A DNA stretch of 64,000 bases, from positions 1 to 64,000 of the forward strand of contig NZ_JACJSF010000014.1 of assembly GCF_014698035.1 (NCBI RefSeq). Reading direction: 5' to 3'. Made by a program: the position numbers and the translations under genes. Of this stretch, positions 27,114 through 36,617 are shown in pieces. Each line of letters starts with the position of its first letter. Position 1 is the stretch's first letter. This DNA comes from Desmonostoc muscorum FACHB-395. GTDB lineage: Bacteria > Cyanobacteriota > Cyanobacteriia > Cyanobacteriales > Nostocaceae. The notes beneath the pieces were generated by a model. The model worked only from the letters and a program-made list of their open reading frames with translations. It made no database searches and was not told the DNA's origin.

Positions 27114-28259
27114 ATGAGCATAAGTACATCTATGTCACTCCTGTCTAGAAAAAGTCAAACTCAGCCCTGGTTACACTTCTTATTTCACCAAAACTCTGTT
27201 CAGAAAAAGCCCCTGTTCAGACTTCTGTTTGCTTTCTCTGCGTTTTTGGTCTTAGCTGCACCAACAATTACTAATTTTCCAGGAAGCAAGCTGCTAGCAG
27301 AAACCGCAATTTCTCAGGATCTTGAAGCAGCTAGCTTTTTCCAACAGGGAGTCACGCGCTATAACCGCAAAGACTTACAGGGTGCAGAATATGCCTTTCG
27401 TCAGGCGTTGCAGCGAGATCCTAACCTTGGGGCTGCGCTAAATTATCTGGGTAATATATTCATGGAGCAAAATCGCCTAGATGTAGCTTTACAAGAATAT
27501 ACAGAGGCGATTAGGATTAATCCTAATTTTAGTGAAGCTTATTACAACTTAGGGCTAGTGCTGCATCGTCAGGGACAAAAAGATGCTGCGATTACGGCTT
27601 ATCGTCAAAGCCTTGTGATAGATCCTACAAAGGTAGCAGCGCTGTATAATCTGGGATTGGTGCTGTATGAACAAGGACAGCTACCGGAAGCGATCGCAAC
27701 ATACCAGCAAGCGATTAATTTAGATAGCAGCAATACCAACGCTTATTTTAACTTAGCGATCGCCTTGCAACAACAAGGTCAAACAGAGCAAGCGATCGCA
27801 ACTTATCGTCAAGCCTTGCAGCTAGATCCTCAAAATGCCACAGCTTATAACAACATGGCAAGTTTGCTAGCAATCCAAGGCCAAGCTTCTGAAGCTATTT
27901 CTGTTTATCGGCAAGCTATTCGCCTAAATCCTAAAAACGCCTCAGCTTACTATAATTTGGGAGTCACTTTATATAATCAAGGCGACATCAAGAAAGCTAA
28001 TGGAGTCTTGAAACGTGCCCATACTGAGTATCGTGAGCAAGGTAACATTGAGCAGGCTCAGAAAATAGAACAACTAATGCAACAAATTGCCCAGAAAATT
28101 CAGCCACAACAGCCTCAAGCCAGTCAAACAGCTACTCCTTCTCAAACTCCAGACAACACAAGTAATGTAATACAAACACCTGAGCCACAAACGCCAAATC
28201 AACTAGAAAACCCTGTCTCAGTTGAACAACAATCTACTTCAACGAGTTCCGGACAATAA
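27114..28259 (+). CDS. Exported TPR-repeat protein
   Basis: The protein has 381 residues from the ATG at 27114; an in-frame GTG at 27087 is possible. A hydrophobic segment (LLFAFSAFLVLAAPTI) near residue 45 acts as a signal peptide or anchor after a basic leader. Seven tandem 34-residue TPRs follow, of the form AYYNLGLVLHRQGQKDAAI...DP. They end in a Gln/Pro/Thr-rich tail without regular structure. TPR arrays are scaffolds for protein assembly; no enzyme motif is present. It is monocistronic and is followed by a strong hairpin. Confidence 0.85.
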   Translation: MSISTSMSLLSRKSQTQPWLHFLFHQNSVQKKPLFRLLFAFSAFLVLAAPTITNFPGSKLLAETAISQDLEAASFFQQGVTRYNRKDLQGAEYAFRQALQRDPNLGAALNYLGNIFMEQNRLDVALQEYTEAIRINPNFSEAYYNLGLVLHRQGQKDAAITAYRQSLVIDPTKVAALYNLGLVLYEQGQLPEAIATYQQAINLDSSNTNAYFNLAIALQQQGQTEQAIATYRQALQLDPQNATAYNNMASLLAIQGQASEAISVYRQAIRLNPKNASAYYNLGVTLYNQGDIKKANGVLKRAHTEYREQGNIEQAQKIEQLMQQIAQKIQPQQPQASQTATPSQTPDNTSNVIQTPEPQTPNQLENPVSVEQQSTSTSSGQ

Positions 28260-28265
28260 AAAAAT

Positions 28266-28301
28266 CAGAGTTAGAAAATAAGTTAATAACTTCTAACTCT
28301 G
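28266..28301. terminator. Bidirectional terminator hairpin
   Basis: Perfect 11-base arms cagagttagaa and ttctaactctg enclose a 14-base loop. It has T-rich sequence on the right and an A-run on the left. It lies between the convergent TPR gene and ktrA and could serve both. Confidence 0.7.
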
Positions 28302-28399
28302 CCAATTTTCGATTTTAAGTAGCAATTTTGATGTGCTTACAGTGCAACTTGGATTGAAGGAAAAATCTCAAATCTAAAATTTAATGACTTCTAAATTTT

Positions 28400-29095
28400 T
28401 CAAATCGGCAAACGATTGATATCTTTATTGCAGCCAATAACTACCATTGCGGAACCACGTTCTAAACGTTTGGTAGGGTCAGGATTAATTTGAAATTTAC
28501 CATCCTGGCTCACCGCTAGCAAATTTAAACCGTAGCGGTTACGAAGTTGAAGCTCGGTGATTGTTCTGCCGTGAAATTCATCAGGCACAATCAACTCTAC
28601 AATACTGTTATCTGGGTCTAGATCAAATCGATCTAAGATTGCTGGTTTAGTAAGTGTACGCGCTAGAGCGCAACCTGCTTCATACTCAGGAAAAACAACA
28701 TGATCTGCTCCTACTCGCCGCAGCAGTTTACGATGAACTTCACTAGAAGCTTTGGCAACTACATGAGGTACGCCAGCCTCTTTCACATTTAGGGTGGTTA
28801 TAATGCTTTCTTGAACGTAGTTGCCAATCGCTACAATTACAGTATCAAATTCAAAAATTCCAGCTTCTTTTAGTGCGGCTGGTTCTGTAGAATCTAATTG
28901 CAAAGCATGACCAACTATTCCCTCAGTTAATGCTTCGGAAACTCGTTTTTCATCAATATCTGTTGCCAGTACTTGATAACCGAAGTTGTGCAGTGTAGAA
29001 CAGACCGATCTACCAAAACGACCTAATCCAACTACAGCAAATTGTTGGTTATCTTTACGTAAACTGCGAAAAAAACTTAATGATGAAAGATTCAC
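28400..29095 (-). CDS. ktrA: Potassium-channel regulatory subunit, TrkA/KtrA family
   Basis: This 231-residue cytoplasmic ring protein gates the KtrB potassium translocator in response to nucleotides. An RCK-N Rossmann domain shows FAVVGLGRFGRSVC near residue 18, the acidic ribose-binding residue in ATDIDE, and VVAKASSEVHRKLLRRVGAD. An RCK-C domain fills the last ~85 residues (VPDEFHGRTITELQLR). It lies 157 bp downstream of ktrB on the same strand, the usual partner. The first 12 residues (Ser/Phe-rich) are less conserved. Confidence 0.92.
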   Translation of the reverse strand: MNLSSLSFFRSLRKDNQQFAVVGLGRFGRSVCSTLHNFGYQVLATDIDEKRVSEALTEGIVGHALQLDSTEPAALKEAGIFEFDTVIVAIGNYVQESIITTLNVKEAGVPHVVAKASSEVHRKLLRRVGADHVVFPEYEAGCALARTLTKPAILDRFDLDPDNSIVELIVPDEFHGRTITELQLRNRYGLNLLAVSQDGKFQINPDPTKRLERGSAMVVIGCNKDINRLPI

Positions 29096-29252
29096 CCTTT
29101 TTATCCTTATAATGGCTCCCTGTATTTAGGGCAAAAAACGGTTATGATACTTGAATTAAAAATCTTATTTTTTGCCTTCCAATGTATATTTTATCAGTTT
29201 AGTCATTAGTCATTAGTGAGTTGTCAAGAATTATTATCCCCGCACTCGCTAA

Positions 29253-30587
29253 CTATCCCACAAGGAGATTTTCTTCAGGATAGTGAATTCTAGTAGGGAG
29301 TGGGTCTCCTAGTACTGCGGACATCAGTAGTAAAACACCTACTCGTCCAATGTACATGGTGATAATTAGGATGAGCTTTGCTGTTATAGAAATACTTCCT
29401 GTAATACCTGTTGAAAGCCCCACGGTGGCGAAGGCTGATACCACTTCAAACAAAATTTGAATAAAATCCAACGTTGGATCTGTAAGGCTTATTAAGACAG
29501 TAGCTAAAATCACGGTTGCTACTGAAGCTACCAACACACCCACGGCTTTCAAAATTAAAGATATTGCTATCTTGCGATCGTATAATAAAACTTCTTCTTT
29601 ACCCTGAAGAATCGTTTTGGTGCAACTGGTCAAGACTCTGAGAGTTGTTGTTTTCATACCTCCTCCCGTACCACCTGGACTTGCACCAATAAACATGAGT
29701 GCAATCGTAATAAATAGACCGGCATTGGTCATTTTGCCAATATCTATAGTGTTAAAGCCAGCAGTTCTAGGAGTAACTGATTGAAACCAAGCTAGTAATA
29801 TCTGGTCACGAAAATTTAGAGAACCAAATGTTTCTGGATTTCTGATCTCTATACAAAAGAATGCAATTACTCCTATTACTAACAATATAATAGTTGTACT
29901 AGTTGCAACTTTAAAATCTAGAGAAAATATTTGTTTATGATTTTTTTTGAAAAGGCAATCGCGCAACCAAAGGTACATTTCCAAAATTACCTGATAGCCA
30001 ATTCCTCCAAAGATAATTAACATTGTGATAGTAAAGACTACTAAGAAAGATGATTGATACCCAATTAAGTTATCTTTAAATAAACTAAATCCAGCATTAT
30101 TCCAAGCGTTAATACTATGAAAAATTGCTAACCAAAGTCCTTTACTCCATCCATACTCAGGAACAAAAGCTGGTAGAAGTAAGAAGATACCTGTAATCTC
30201 AAAAATTAAAGTTGTAGCAATAATTGAACGGATAACTTGGGCGCTACCACTCATCCCTGGTCGATCTAAAGCTTGTTGAATTGCTATTTTTTGCCGCATA
30301 TCAAACCTACGGCCAATGAGCAAAATCAAAAATGTGGTAGTTGTCATGTAGCCCAACCCACCAATCTGAGCTAATAGTGCAATAAACAATTGACCCCAAA
30401 AGGAAAAATAAGTACCAGGATCAACTACTGATAAACCTGTGACACAAACTGCGGATGTCGAGGTGAATAGTGCCACAATCAGGTTATTCCATGTACCATT
30501 GCTAGTTGAAAAAGGCATCATCAACAGGATAGTACCGACAGCAATGACAGCCAAAAATCCCAAACAAATTGTCCGAGCAACAGTCAT
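29253..30587 (-). CDS. ktrB: Potassium (Na+-dependent) translocating subunit, KtrB/TrkH family
   Basis: This 444-residue membrane protein carries four pseudo-repeated M1-P-M2 units forming one K+ pore. Selectivity-loop signatures are visible: SAVCVTGLSVVD in the first unit, NAWNNAGFSL in the second, TPRTAGFNTIDI in the third and ATVGLSTGITG in the fourth. The glycine-rich GASPGGTGGGMKTTT follows the third loop. Cyanobacterial KtrB with KtrA mediates rapid K+ uptake in osmotic stress. It starts with ATG at MTVARTICLG, the usual N-terminus, upstream of ktrA. Confidence 0.94.
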   Translation of the reverse strand: MTVARTICLGFLAVIAVGTILLMMPFSTSNGTWNNLIVALFTSTSAVCVTGLSVVDPGTYFSFWGQLFIALLAQIGGLGYMTTTTFLILLIGRRFDMRQKIAIQQALDRPGMSGSAQVIRSIIATTLIFEITGIFLLLPAFVPEYGWSKGLWLAIFHSINAWNNAGFSLFKDNLIGYQSSFLVVFTITMLIIFGGIGYQVILEMYLWLRDCLFKKNHKQIFSLDFKVATSTTIILLVIGVIAFFCIEIRNPETFGSLNFRDQILLAWFQSVTPRTAGFNTIDIGKMTNAGLFITIALMFIGASPGGTGGGMKTTTLRVLTSCTKTILQGKEEVLLYDRKIAISLILKAVGVLVASVATVILATVLISLTDPTLDFIQILFEVVSAFATVGLSTGITGSISITAKLILIITMYIGRVGVLLLMSAVLGDPLPTRIHYPEENLLVG

Positions 30588-30589
30588 AA

Positions 30590-30668
30590 TTAATTCGTAA
30601 TTCGTAATGGGCTTCTTTGCGAGACGCGAAAAGCGAATGCCCCGCTACGCTAACGTAATTCGTAGTTA
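30590..30668. repeat. Dispersed repeat upstream of ktrB
   Basis: Copies of attcgtaattcgtaat at the left and gtaattcgta at the right enclose a segment with gagacgcgaaaagcgaatgc and ccgctacgctaacg. Both kinds of motif are common Nostoc repeat elements. It separates ktrB from the divergent methyltransferase. Confidence 0.55.
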
Positions 30669-30903
30669 AGAACGTTAGATTTAACCTGGGTTTACGCTTT
30701 TTGGATATGTATCTTTTTTGGATAGCTGGTATAATTTTGAGCAAGAACAGTTTGTTCAGGTAAAACTGAGAAATTTTTCTAAAGAGGATTAATTCCGGTT
30801 TAGCTTTCTTAGAACAAAAATACCCTTATTTAATTAAAAACTATACATGGTAGTCTACCAGTATGTTTTTTTGAATTCTACTTCGTCTCAATACTACTTT
30901 TTC

Positions 30904-31746
30904 ATGAGTGCAACACTTTACGAGCAAATTCAGCAATTTTACGATGCTTCATCTGGTCTGTGGGAACAGATATGGGGCGAACACATGCACCACGGCTATT
31001 ACGGCGCTGATGGTACCCAGAAAAAAGACCGTCGTCAGGCTCAAATTGATTTAATCGAAGAATTGCTTAATTGGGCAAAGGTAGAAGCAGCAGAAAATAT
31101 CTTAGATGTAGGTTGCGGCATCGGTGGTAGTTCTTTATACCTTTCGCAGAAGTTTAATGCTAAGGCTACAGGGATTACATTGAGTCCTGTACAAGCCGCA
31201 AGAGCAACGGAACGCGCCTCAGAAGCTAATCTGAGTCTGAGAACACAATTCCAAGTCGCAAATGCTCAAGCAATGCCCTTTGCTGACAATTCTTTTGACT
31301 TGGTTTGGTCGCTGGAAAGTGGCGAACACATGCCAGATAAAACCAAGTTTCTCAAGGAGTGTTATCGAGTATTGAAGCCTGGCGGCAAGTTAATTATGGT
31401 GACTTGGTGTCATCGACCAACTGATGAGTCTCCATTAACGGCAGATGAGGAAAAGCACTTGCAGGATATTTATCGGGTGTATTGTTTGCCTTATGTGATT
31501 TCTTTACCAGAGTATGAAGCGATCGCACACCAGTTACCATTACATAATATTCGCACTGCTGATTGGTCAACTGCTGTCGCCCCTTTCTGGAATGTGGTAA
31601 TTGATTCTGCATTCACTCCCCAAGCGCTTTGGGGTTTACTAAATGCTGGTTGGACTACCATCCAAGGGGCATTATCACTGGGATTAATGCGTCGCGGTTA
31701 TGAGCGTGGGTTAATTCGGTTTGGCTTATTGTGCGGCAATAAGTAG
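30904..31746 (+). CDS. vte4: Gamma-tocopherol methyltransferase
   Basis: It methylates gamma-tocopherol to alpha-tocopherol with SAM, the last step of vitamin E synthesis. The protein has 280 residues from the ATG at 30904 (MSATLYEQ); the frame opens 19 codons earlier, but that extension is not needed. It closely follows the Synechocystis enzyme (Slr0089) as I know it: GLWEQIWGEHMHHGYYG near residue 20, SAM motif I ILDVGCGIGGSSLYL near 70, VWSLESGEHMPDK, then TWCHRPTDESPLTADE and VYCLPYVISLPEYEAIA. It is transcribed alone. Confidence 0.93.
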   Translation: MSATLYEQIQQFYDASSGLWEQIWGEHMHHGYYGADGTQKKDRRQAQIDLIEELLNWAKVEAAENILDVGCGIGGSSLYLSQKFNAKATGITLSPVQAARATERASEANLSLRTQFQVANAQAMPFADNSFDLVWSLESGEHMPDKTKFLKECYRVLKPGGKLIMVTWCHRPTDESPLTADEEKHLQDIYRVYCLPYVISLPEYEAIAHQLPLHNIRTADWSTAVAPFWNVVIDSAFTPQALWGLLNAGWTTIQGALSLGLMRRGYERGLIRFGLLCGNK

Positions 31747-31916
31747 AATTCCACTTCAGCAAAAAGATGTAATCTAGGAGCATTGACGTAGATGTTCCTA
31801 GTGATACATTTTTATACTTAAATACAAGATTTGGAGCGATCGCAAAGCTTGTAAATCCTAATGCAGATATCGAGGAAACCTTATAAAATTAAGTTTCTTA
31901 CTGTTAAATTGCTGAA

Positions 31917-32699
31917 ATGCCACTCGAACTGCAAAACCTCACAGGCGGTTACACCACAGTACCAATTGTTCAAGACATTAACCTTACTCTGCAAACAGGA
32001 GAATGGTTGAGTTTAGTTGGTGCTAATGGTTCAGGTAAATCTACTTTATTAAAATTGCTGAGTCGTATTCTCTCCCCACAGCAAGGAACAGTTCTACTTG
32101 ATGGCAAAGCAATTCATTCCCAACCCCCAAATCTAGTTGCACAGAAACTCGCATTATTACCGCAACAACAAACTATTCCCGTAGGCTTAACAGTGCGACA
32201 ATTAGTAAGTTTAGGACGCACACCACATCAATCTTGGTGGCAATGGGAATTAAACGCCCAAGATTGGGTTAAAGTAGAAGCTGCAATTAAAAAGACGCAA
32301 CTAGAAAAATTGAGCGATCGCTTAGTTGAAGAACTTTCGGGTGGTGAAAGACAACGCGCTTTTTTAGCTTTAGCACTGGCGCAAGAACCAAAAGTTTTAT
32401 TATTAGACGAACCGACAACTTTCTTAGATATAAACTATCAATTACAACTATTAGAACTACTAAAAAATCTGAATCAACAGCAAGAATTAACTATTGTTAC
32501 CGTTCTACACGAACTGAATCTAGCGGCACGATATAGTTCTCGCATTGCTTTATTAAAACAAGGTCATCTTTGGGAAGTTGGCAAACCTGAAGAAGTTCTG
32601 ACACCAAGTGCGATCGCTCAAGTATTTGGTGTGGAATCTGTGATTATTCACACACCTGTGGGTTTACAAGTTTGTGCAATTTCTGCTGTATCGTTATGA
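31917..32699 (+). CDS. ABC transporter ATP-binding protein, iron-siderophore/heme/B12 type
   Basis: This 260-residue ATPase powers import of an iron chelate, heme or cobalamin. Walker A is GANGSGKST near residue 38; the Q-loop lies in LALLPQQQTIP; the signature is LSGGERQR near 140; Walker B is VLLLDEPTTFLDI near 160; the switch His is in VLHELNLAAR. The SLGRTPHQSWWQ block after the Q-loop is typical of the FecE/BtuD/HmuV subgroup. No permease or binding-protein gene adjoins it, so its partners must be elsewhere. The substrate is therefore open. Confidence 0.88.
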   Translation: MPLELQNLTGGYTTVPIVQDINLTLQTGEWLSLVGANGSGKSTLLKLLSRILSPQQGTVLLDGKAIHSQPPNLVAQKLALLPQQQTIPVGLTVRQLVSLGRTPHQSWWQWELNAQDWVKVEAAIKKTQLEKLSDRLVEELSGGERQRAFLALALAQEPKVLLLDEPTTFLDINYQLQLLELLKNLNQQQELTIVTVLHELNLAARYSSRIALLKQGHLWEVGKPEEVLTPSAIAQVFGVESVIIHTPVGLQVCAISAVSL

Positions 32700-32767
32700 G
32701 CCAATTACTTTTCTGATGCAAGCCAGTCAAATGTACCCTTGGGAAATGCCTTCTTTATCTGAAATAT

Positions 32768-33445
32768 TTATCGACGGATTAACTTATCAATAACTTTGTT
32801 ATTGTCACCAATTGGTTGATCAAAATTGAAAGCTTTATTAACAATAACTTGCTTGGGTAATTGAGCGCCATTTTGGACATATATTCCTGGCAATACACTC
32901 ACTTTAAACTCTTTAACCTCTTTAACCTCTTTAGATTCATTTACCAGACTTACTTTAAGCTCATGAAGAACTCGCTGCTGTTCTTTGACAATTTGGGTTA
33001 GTTCGTTTAGTTGCTGAGTATGTAATTCATCCAATTTTTCATGGAGAAGTTCAATATTTTGTCCAGCCCTTAAATTCACCTGATGGTCAATTTCGGAGTT
33101 TTTCCGATCGGTATCAGACTGGCGATTTTGACTCATCAAGACGATGGGTGCTGTGTAGGCTGAGGCAAATGAAAACACTAAATTAAGCATCATGAAAGGT
33201 GATTCATCCCAGTGGGGAACCCCAGGCATTAAGTTGATACCAACCCATCCGACCAAAACAGTGCTTTGCCCAATGAGAAATCCCCAAGAACCCACTTGCG
33301 CTGCAAATTTATCAGCAAGGCGTTGTCCGCGAGTCAGTTCTTGAGTGGAAGTGTTTTGGACTGCTGGTTGTATCTCTACAACTTGAGGTTTTTGAACTAC
33401 TTTGGCATCAACATTCTTAGACGATACTTTTTTGAATGGATTCAT
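32768..33445 (-). CDS. DUF1003-family membrane protein
   Basis: The protein is 225 residues from the ATG at 33445, which has a clear ribosome site (agaggtg). The frame opens 41 codons earlier without good signals. Two membrane helices are visible: one after GSWGFLIGQSTVLVGW and one at MLNLVFSFASAYTAPIVLM. They are followed by the DUF1003 hallmark SQNRQSDTDRKNSEIDHQ. A coiled coil follows (ELLHEKLDELHTQQLNEL). The family's function is unknown. The N-terminal ~60 residues are polar and probably cytoplasmic. Confidence 0.88.
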   Translation of the reverse strand: MNPFKKVSSKNVDAKVVQKPQVVEIQPAVQNTSTQELTRGQRLADKFAAQVGSWGFLIGQSTVLVGWVGINLMPGVPHWDESPFMMLNLVFSFASAYTAPIVLMSQNRQSDTDRKNSEIDHQVNLRAGQNIELLHEKLDELHTQQLNELTQIVKEQQRVLHELKVSLVNESKEVKEVKEFKVSVLPGIYVQNGAQLPKQVIVNKAFNFDQPIGDNNKVIDKLIRR

Positions 33446-33627
33446 GTTGCACCTCTTGGCGTTATTTCTGTCTGTGTTTATCCTGATGACTTTTAATCTA
33501 CGCTGGTTAAACGATAGGAGCAAATATTGTTTTTTCTCAAAATGATAGAAAAAAGTGATGGTAAGCAAAAAACTATCTTCAGATAGATCCCTAAAGCTGC
33601 GTCAGCAAAAATATTCATCTAAACACT

Positions 33628-33662
33628 TAGATAGCCCATTCTGTAAAGGAATGAGCTATCTA
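33628..33662 (-). terminator. Terminator hairpin of the GIY-YIG gene
   Basis: Fourteen-base arms tagatagcccattc and gaatgagctatcta (one mismatch) surround a 7-base loop. Read on the minus strand, it lies just after the GIY-YIG stop codon and is followed by an A/T-rich tract ending in five T. Confidence 0.65.
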
Positions 33663-33695
33663 GTAGGGAAATAACGAGCAAACTGAACACTCATC

Positions 33696-34358
33696 CTAAG
33701 ATTTGGTTTCTTGGGTCTGTGCGTCGATAATTACACTCCAGTCATCATTTGTCACAGCAGCTTCAAGCTGACGCTGACGTTCGGCTATACTCGCATCTAT
33801 TGTTTCTGACTCTTTAGAGAGGGTTGTGTCAGCCATTGCTTTCCGCAGCTTTAGCTTTTTCTCTTCGTAGGCTTGACGTTCCGCCTGCGACATTACTGCC
33901 TTTGTAGCTTCGCCTACTGTACTAGCCCACATTTCGCTTTCGGACGCATTACCAGGTGGTGTGGTTTCGAGTTCTGCTATCCACGCATCTCGCAAATCTT
34001 CCATATCTTGACGCTTGGGGAACTTGAATGCTTGCACGCGCACAAAAGCACACTTTTCCTGACCATTTTGGGTGACATGACTATTTAGGGAAAGCAACAC
34101 ATTCCGAGAATAGCCAATGTACTGCACGCGGCGTTCTGCATCTAATACTGAGTAAACACCAGCAATTTTAGCGTTCTGAGCAGATGCACTCCAAGTCTCA
34201 AGGTCAATGATTTCAGTACCATTGTTTGCTAGTTCAGGGGTTATACTCACCTCAATGGCAGTGTGTTCGTCATCGGAACTATACAAAAATTCATGTAACC
34301 CACGGTGGTTTATGGGGACATTTTGATGTTCAATTGGCGGGTTGTGCTGGGTTTCCAT
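33696..34358 (-). CDS. GIY-YIG domain protein
   Basis: The protein has 220 residues. A GIY-YIG-type core begins at AGVYSVLDAERRVQYIGYSRN (shown in part; residues ~68-87): GVY stands for GIY and YIG is exact. The R of SRNV is the catalytic-arginine position, and a glutamate lies in the later helix (IAELETTPPGN). The C-terminal ~70 residues are charged helices with EEKKLKLRK and ERQRQLEAA. Similar proteins occur across cyanobacteria and plastids with unknown function. It is monocistronic with a terminator hairpin downstream. Confidence 0.78.
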   Translation of the reverse strand: METQHNPPIEHQNVPINHRGLHEFLYSSDDEHTAIEVSITPELANNGTEIIDLETWSASAQNAKIAGVYSVLDAERRVQYIGYSRNVLLSLNSHVTQNGQEKCAFVRVQAFKFPKRQDMEDLRDAWIAELETTPPGNASESEMWASTVGEATKAVMSQAERQAYEEKKLKLRKAMADTTLSKESETIDASIAERQRQLEAAVTNDDWSVIIDAQTQETKS

Positions 34359-34484
34359 CGTAGTTGATCTCTGAATTATGAATTAGCGACGCAAGCAAAT
34401 ATATGCCTTTAGAATATTGAAGCTTAAATCTACTCACATCCCCAAATTCTTGCTGACAAAGCAAAAACAACTATTAGACCTTAT

Positions 34485-35414
34485 ATGAATCAATTGACAC
34501 CTAAAAATTGGATATTCATCAAACAGCTACTTACCCCCTATTTATTTTTACTACCCGCCTTGGTTCTTTTGGGGTTAACAGTCTTTTTGCCTGCGCTGCA
34601 AGCGTTTTACCTCAGCTTTACTAGCTATGAAGATATCGCCCAGCCGCCACAATGGATAGGTTTAGCCAACTTTCTTAAACTTTGGAAGGATGCAGTTTTT
34701 TGGAAAACCTTAGAAAATACCTTTTTATATCTTGTGGGTGTAGTCCCAATTTTGGTAATTGCTCCCTTATTGCTGGCAATTTTGGTAAATCAGAAACTGC
34801 GGGGGATGAATTGGTTTAGAGCAGCCTATTACACCCCAGTAGTAATTTCAATGGTGGTTGCAGGAATAGCTTGGAAATGGCTGTATGCAGAAAACGGATT
34901 ACTAAATCAATTCCTAAAAGCTTTGGGGCTTTTTCCAGAAGGTATTCCTTGGCTAACTAGCCCGGCGAAAATTTTTGGCATTATACCAATTTCTCTTGCC
35001 AGCGTTATGGCTGTCACCGTGTGGAAGGGACTAGGCTACTATATGGTGATTTATTTAGCGGGGTTGCAATCAATTCCTGCTGATGTATACGAAGCTGCTG
35101 CGATCGATGGTTCCGATGGTATCAGCAAACATTGGGATATTACTATACCTTTGATGAAGCCATATTTAGCATTAGTAGCGGTGATTTCAGCTATTTCTGC
35201 AACCAAAGTTTTTGAAGAAGTATACATTATGACCCAAGGGGGCCCACTCAGTAGCTCAAAAACGATTGTTTATTACCTATATGAGCAAGCTTTTAGTAAC
35301 TTAGAAATCAGCTATGCTTGCACAATTGGTTTAGTGCTATTTTTGATAATTTTAGGGTTATCAATTTTGCGATTAGTTATCAATCAAGAAGGTGGAGATA
35401 ATATCACAATCTGA
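34485..35414 (+). CDS. Sugar-type ABC transporter permease (MalF/UgpA-like)
   Basis: This 309-residue inner-membrane permease has six predicted helices. The first is LFLLPALVLLGLTVFLPALQ. The cytoplasmic EAA loop reads EAAAIDGSDGISKHWDITIP and docks the ATPase. The family (carbohydrate uptake 1) imports oligosaccharides or glycerol phosphates. No second permease, binding protein or ATPase adjoins it, which is common for cyanobacterial sugar permeases. It is therefore an orphan whose substrate cannot be inferred here. Confidence 0.88.
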   Translation: MNQLTPKNWIFIKQLLTPYLFLLPALVLLGLTVFLPALQAFYLSFTSYEDIAQPPQWIGLANFLKLWKDAVFWKTLENTFLYLVGVVPILVIAPLLLAILVNQKLRGMNWFRAAYYTPVVISMVVAGIAWKWLYAENGLLNQFLKALGLFPEGIPWLTSPAKIFGIIPISLASVMAVTVWKGLGYYMVIYLAGLQSIPADVYEAAAIDGSDGISKHWDITIPLMKPYLALVAVISAISATKVFEEVYIMTQGGPLSSSKTIVYYLYEQAFSNLEISYACTIGLVLFLIILGLSILRLVINQEGGDNITI

Positions 35415-36047
35415 ATATTTACTTAATTTCAGAAATATTGAAACATGATACAAAAATTTACATTCTTTATTATCAGTGCTTGAGGACAAAGAATTGACTA
35501 CAAGCATTGTGCAGCGCTCAATTACGAAACGTTGGCAGACTTGAATTACCTTTGTAGGTATGTGCGGAATCTTAGTAATTCCAGCATAAATATTATAGTG
35601 GCGGAAAATAAAGTGACATAATATACTTGTTGAATTGCCATCTGAACAGTCTATTAAACGCACATAACGACGCGCATCAAGACTAATTGAGATTTTCTAC
35701 CAAATTTAGGATAAAAGGTGCGAAATCCATACTGGATTTGACTTGAGTAAAATACTTGTTTAGAGCGCGATGGGCTACACCCCACCATAGGCGATCGCAA
35801 TTTACTACGAAAAAGTAAGGGTTATACAAATATTTCAATTAGTCAGCGAACCGACAGAAGGAAACTTGACAACTCTTTAAAAAAAATTAATTTATACCAT
35901 AAGACCAAATATAAGAACGAAGGTTATAAATTTTAAGAAATTACTAATTTTAGGCTATATTCAATTTTTGTCTGATTAAAAATACTTTTAATATCAAAAG
36001 TTTGCCTAAGTAAGTTACCACTTTCTAGGTACATAGGAGCTAAGAGA
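35415..36047. other. 633-bp AT-rich spacer upstream of H-NOX
   Basis: One HIP1 site lies near 35791. A 96-codon minus-strand open frame (35373-35663) lacks a ribosome site and recognisable features, and I reject it. The promoter of the H-NOX operon must lie here; an AT-rich tract at ~35880-36000 is the likely place. No RNA gene is recognised. Confidence 0.5.
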
Positions 36048-36617
36048 ATGTACGGTCTAGTTAACAAAGCAATTCAAGATATGATTTGCAAATACCACGG
36101 TGAGGATACTTGGGAAACCATTAAACAAAAGGCTGCACTTGAGGATATTGACTTTTTTATTGGTATGGATGGTTATCCTGACGATGTTACCTATTGCTTA
36201 GTTGAAGCCGCTTGTGAGGTATTGAGTATACCTGCACACGAAATTCTGAAAGCCTTTGGAGAATACTGGCTTACTTATACTGCCGAAGAAGGCTATGGAG
36301 AGCTTTTAGCCAGCGCTGGAAACTCCTTACCCCAGTTTATAGAGAATCTTGACAACCTTCATGCTCGCGTGGGTTTGAGTTTTTCGGAACTTCGTCCCCC
36401 ATCTTTTGAGTGTGAACACAACAGTGATAAATCTATGGATCTCCACTACCAATCGACTCGGCAAGGATTATCTCCAATGGTGATTGGTCTACTCCACGGC
36501 TTGGCAAAACGCTTTGACACCAAGGTGGATGTTACCCAAATTAGTTTTCGTGAACAGGGAGATCCTCACGATATATTCTCTATTAAATATAAAGATTCTC
36601 AGTCTGATGACAAATAA
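36048..36617 (+). CDS. H-NOX heme nitric-oxide/oxygen-binding sensor
   Basis: This 189-residue soluble heme protein should bind NO (and CO) and signal to a kinase. The proximal heme ligand is H105 in NLHARVGL, and the propionate-binding Y-x-S-x-R motif is Y134, S136 and R138 in HYQSTRQG. W74 (GEYW) lines the distal pocket and no distal tyrosine is evident, so it should discriminate against O2. These positions match the structurally known Nostoc H-NOX. A ribosome site (taggagctaagag) precedes the ATG. Its stop codon overlaps the start of the downstream hybrid kinase by 11 bases, which couples sensor and output. Confidence 0.96.
   Translation: MYGLVNKAIQDMICKYHGEDTWETIKQKAALEDIDFFIGMDGYPDDVTYCLVEAACEVLSIPAHEILKAFGEYWLTYTAEEGYGELLASAGNSLPQFIENLDNLHARVGLSFSELRPPSFECEHNSDKSMDLHYQSTRQGLSPMVIGLLHGLAKRFDTKVDVTQISFREQGDPHDIFSIKYKDSQSDDK

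Noticed and set aside
35373-35663. 96-codon minus-strand open frame downstream of the ABC permease
   Set aside because: It overlaps the permease 3' end, has no ribosome site and shows no recognisable protein pattern.
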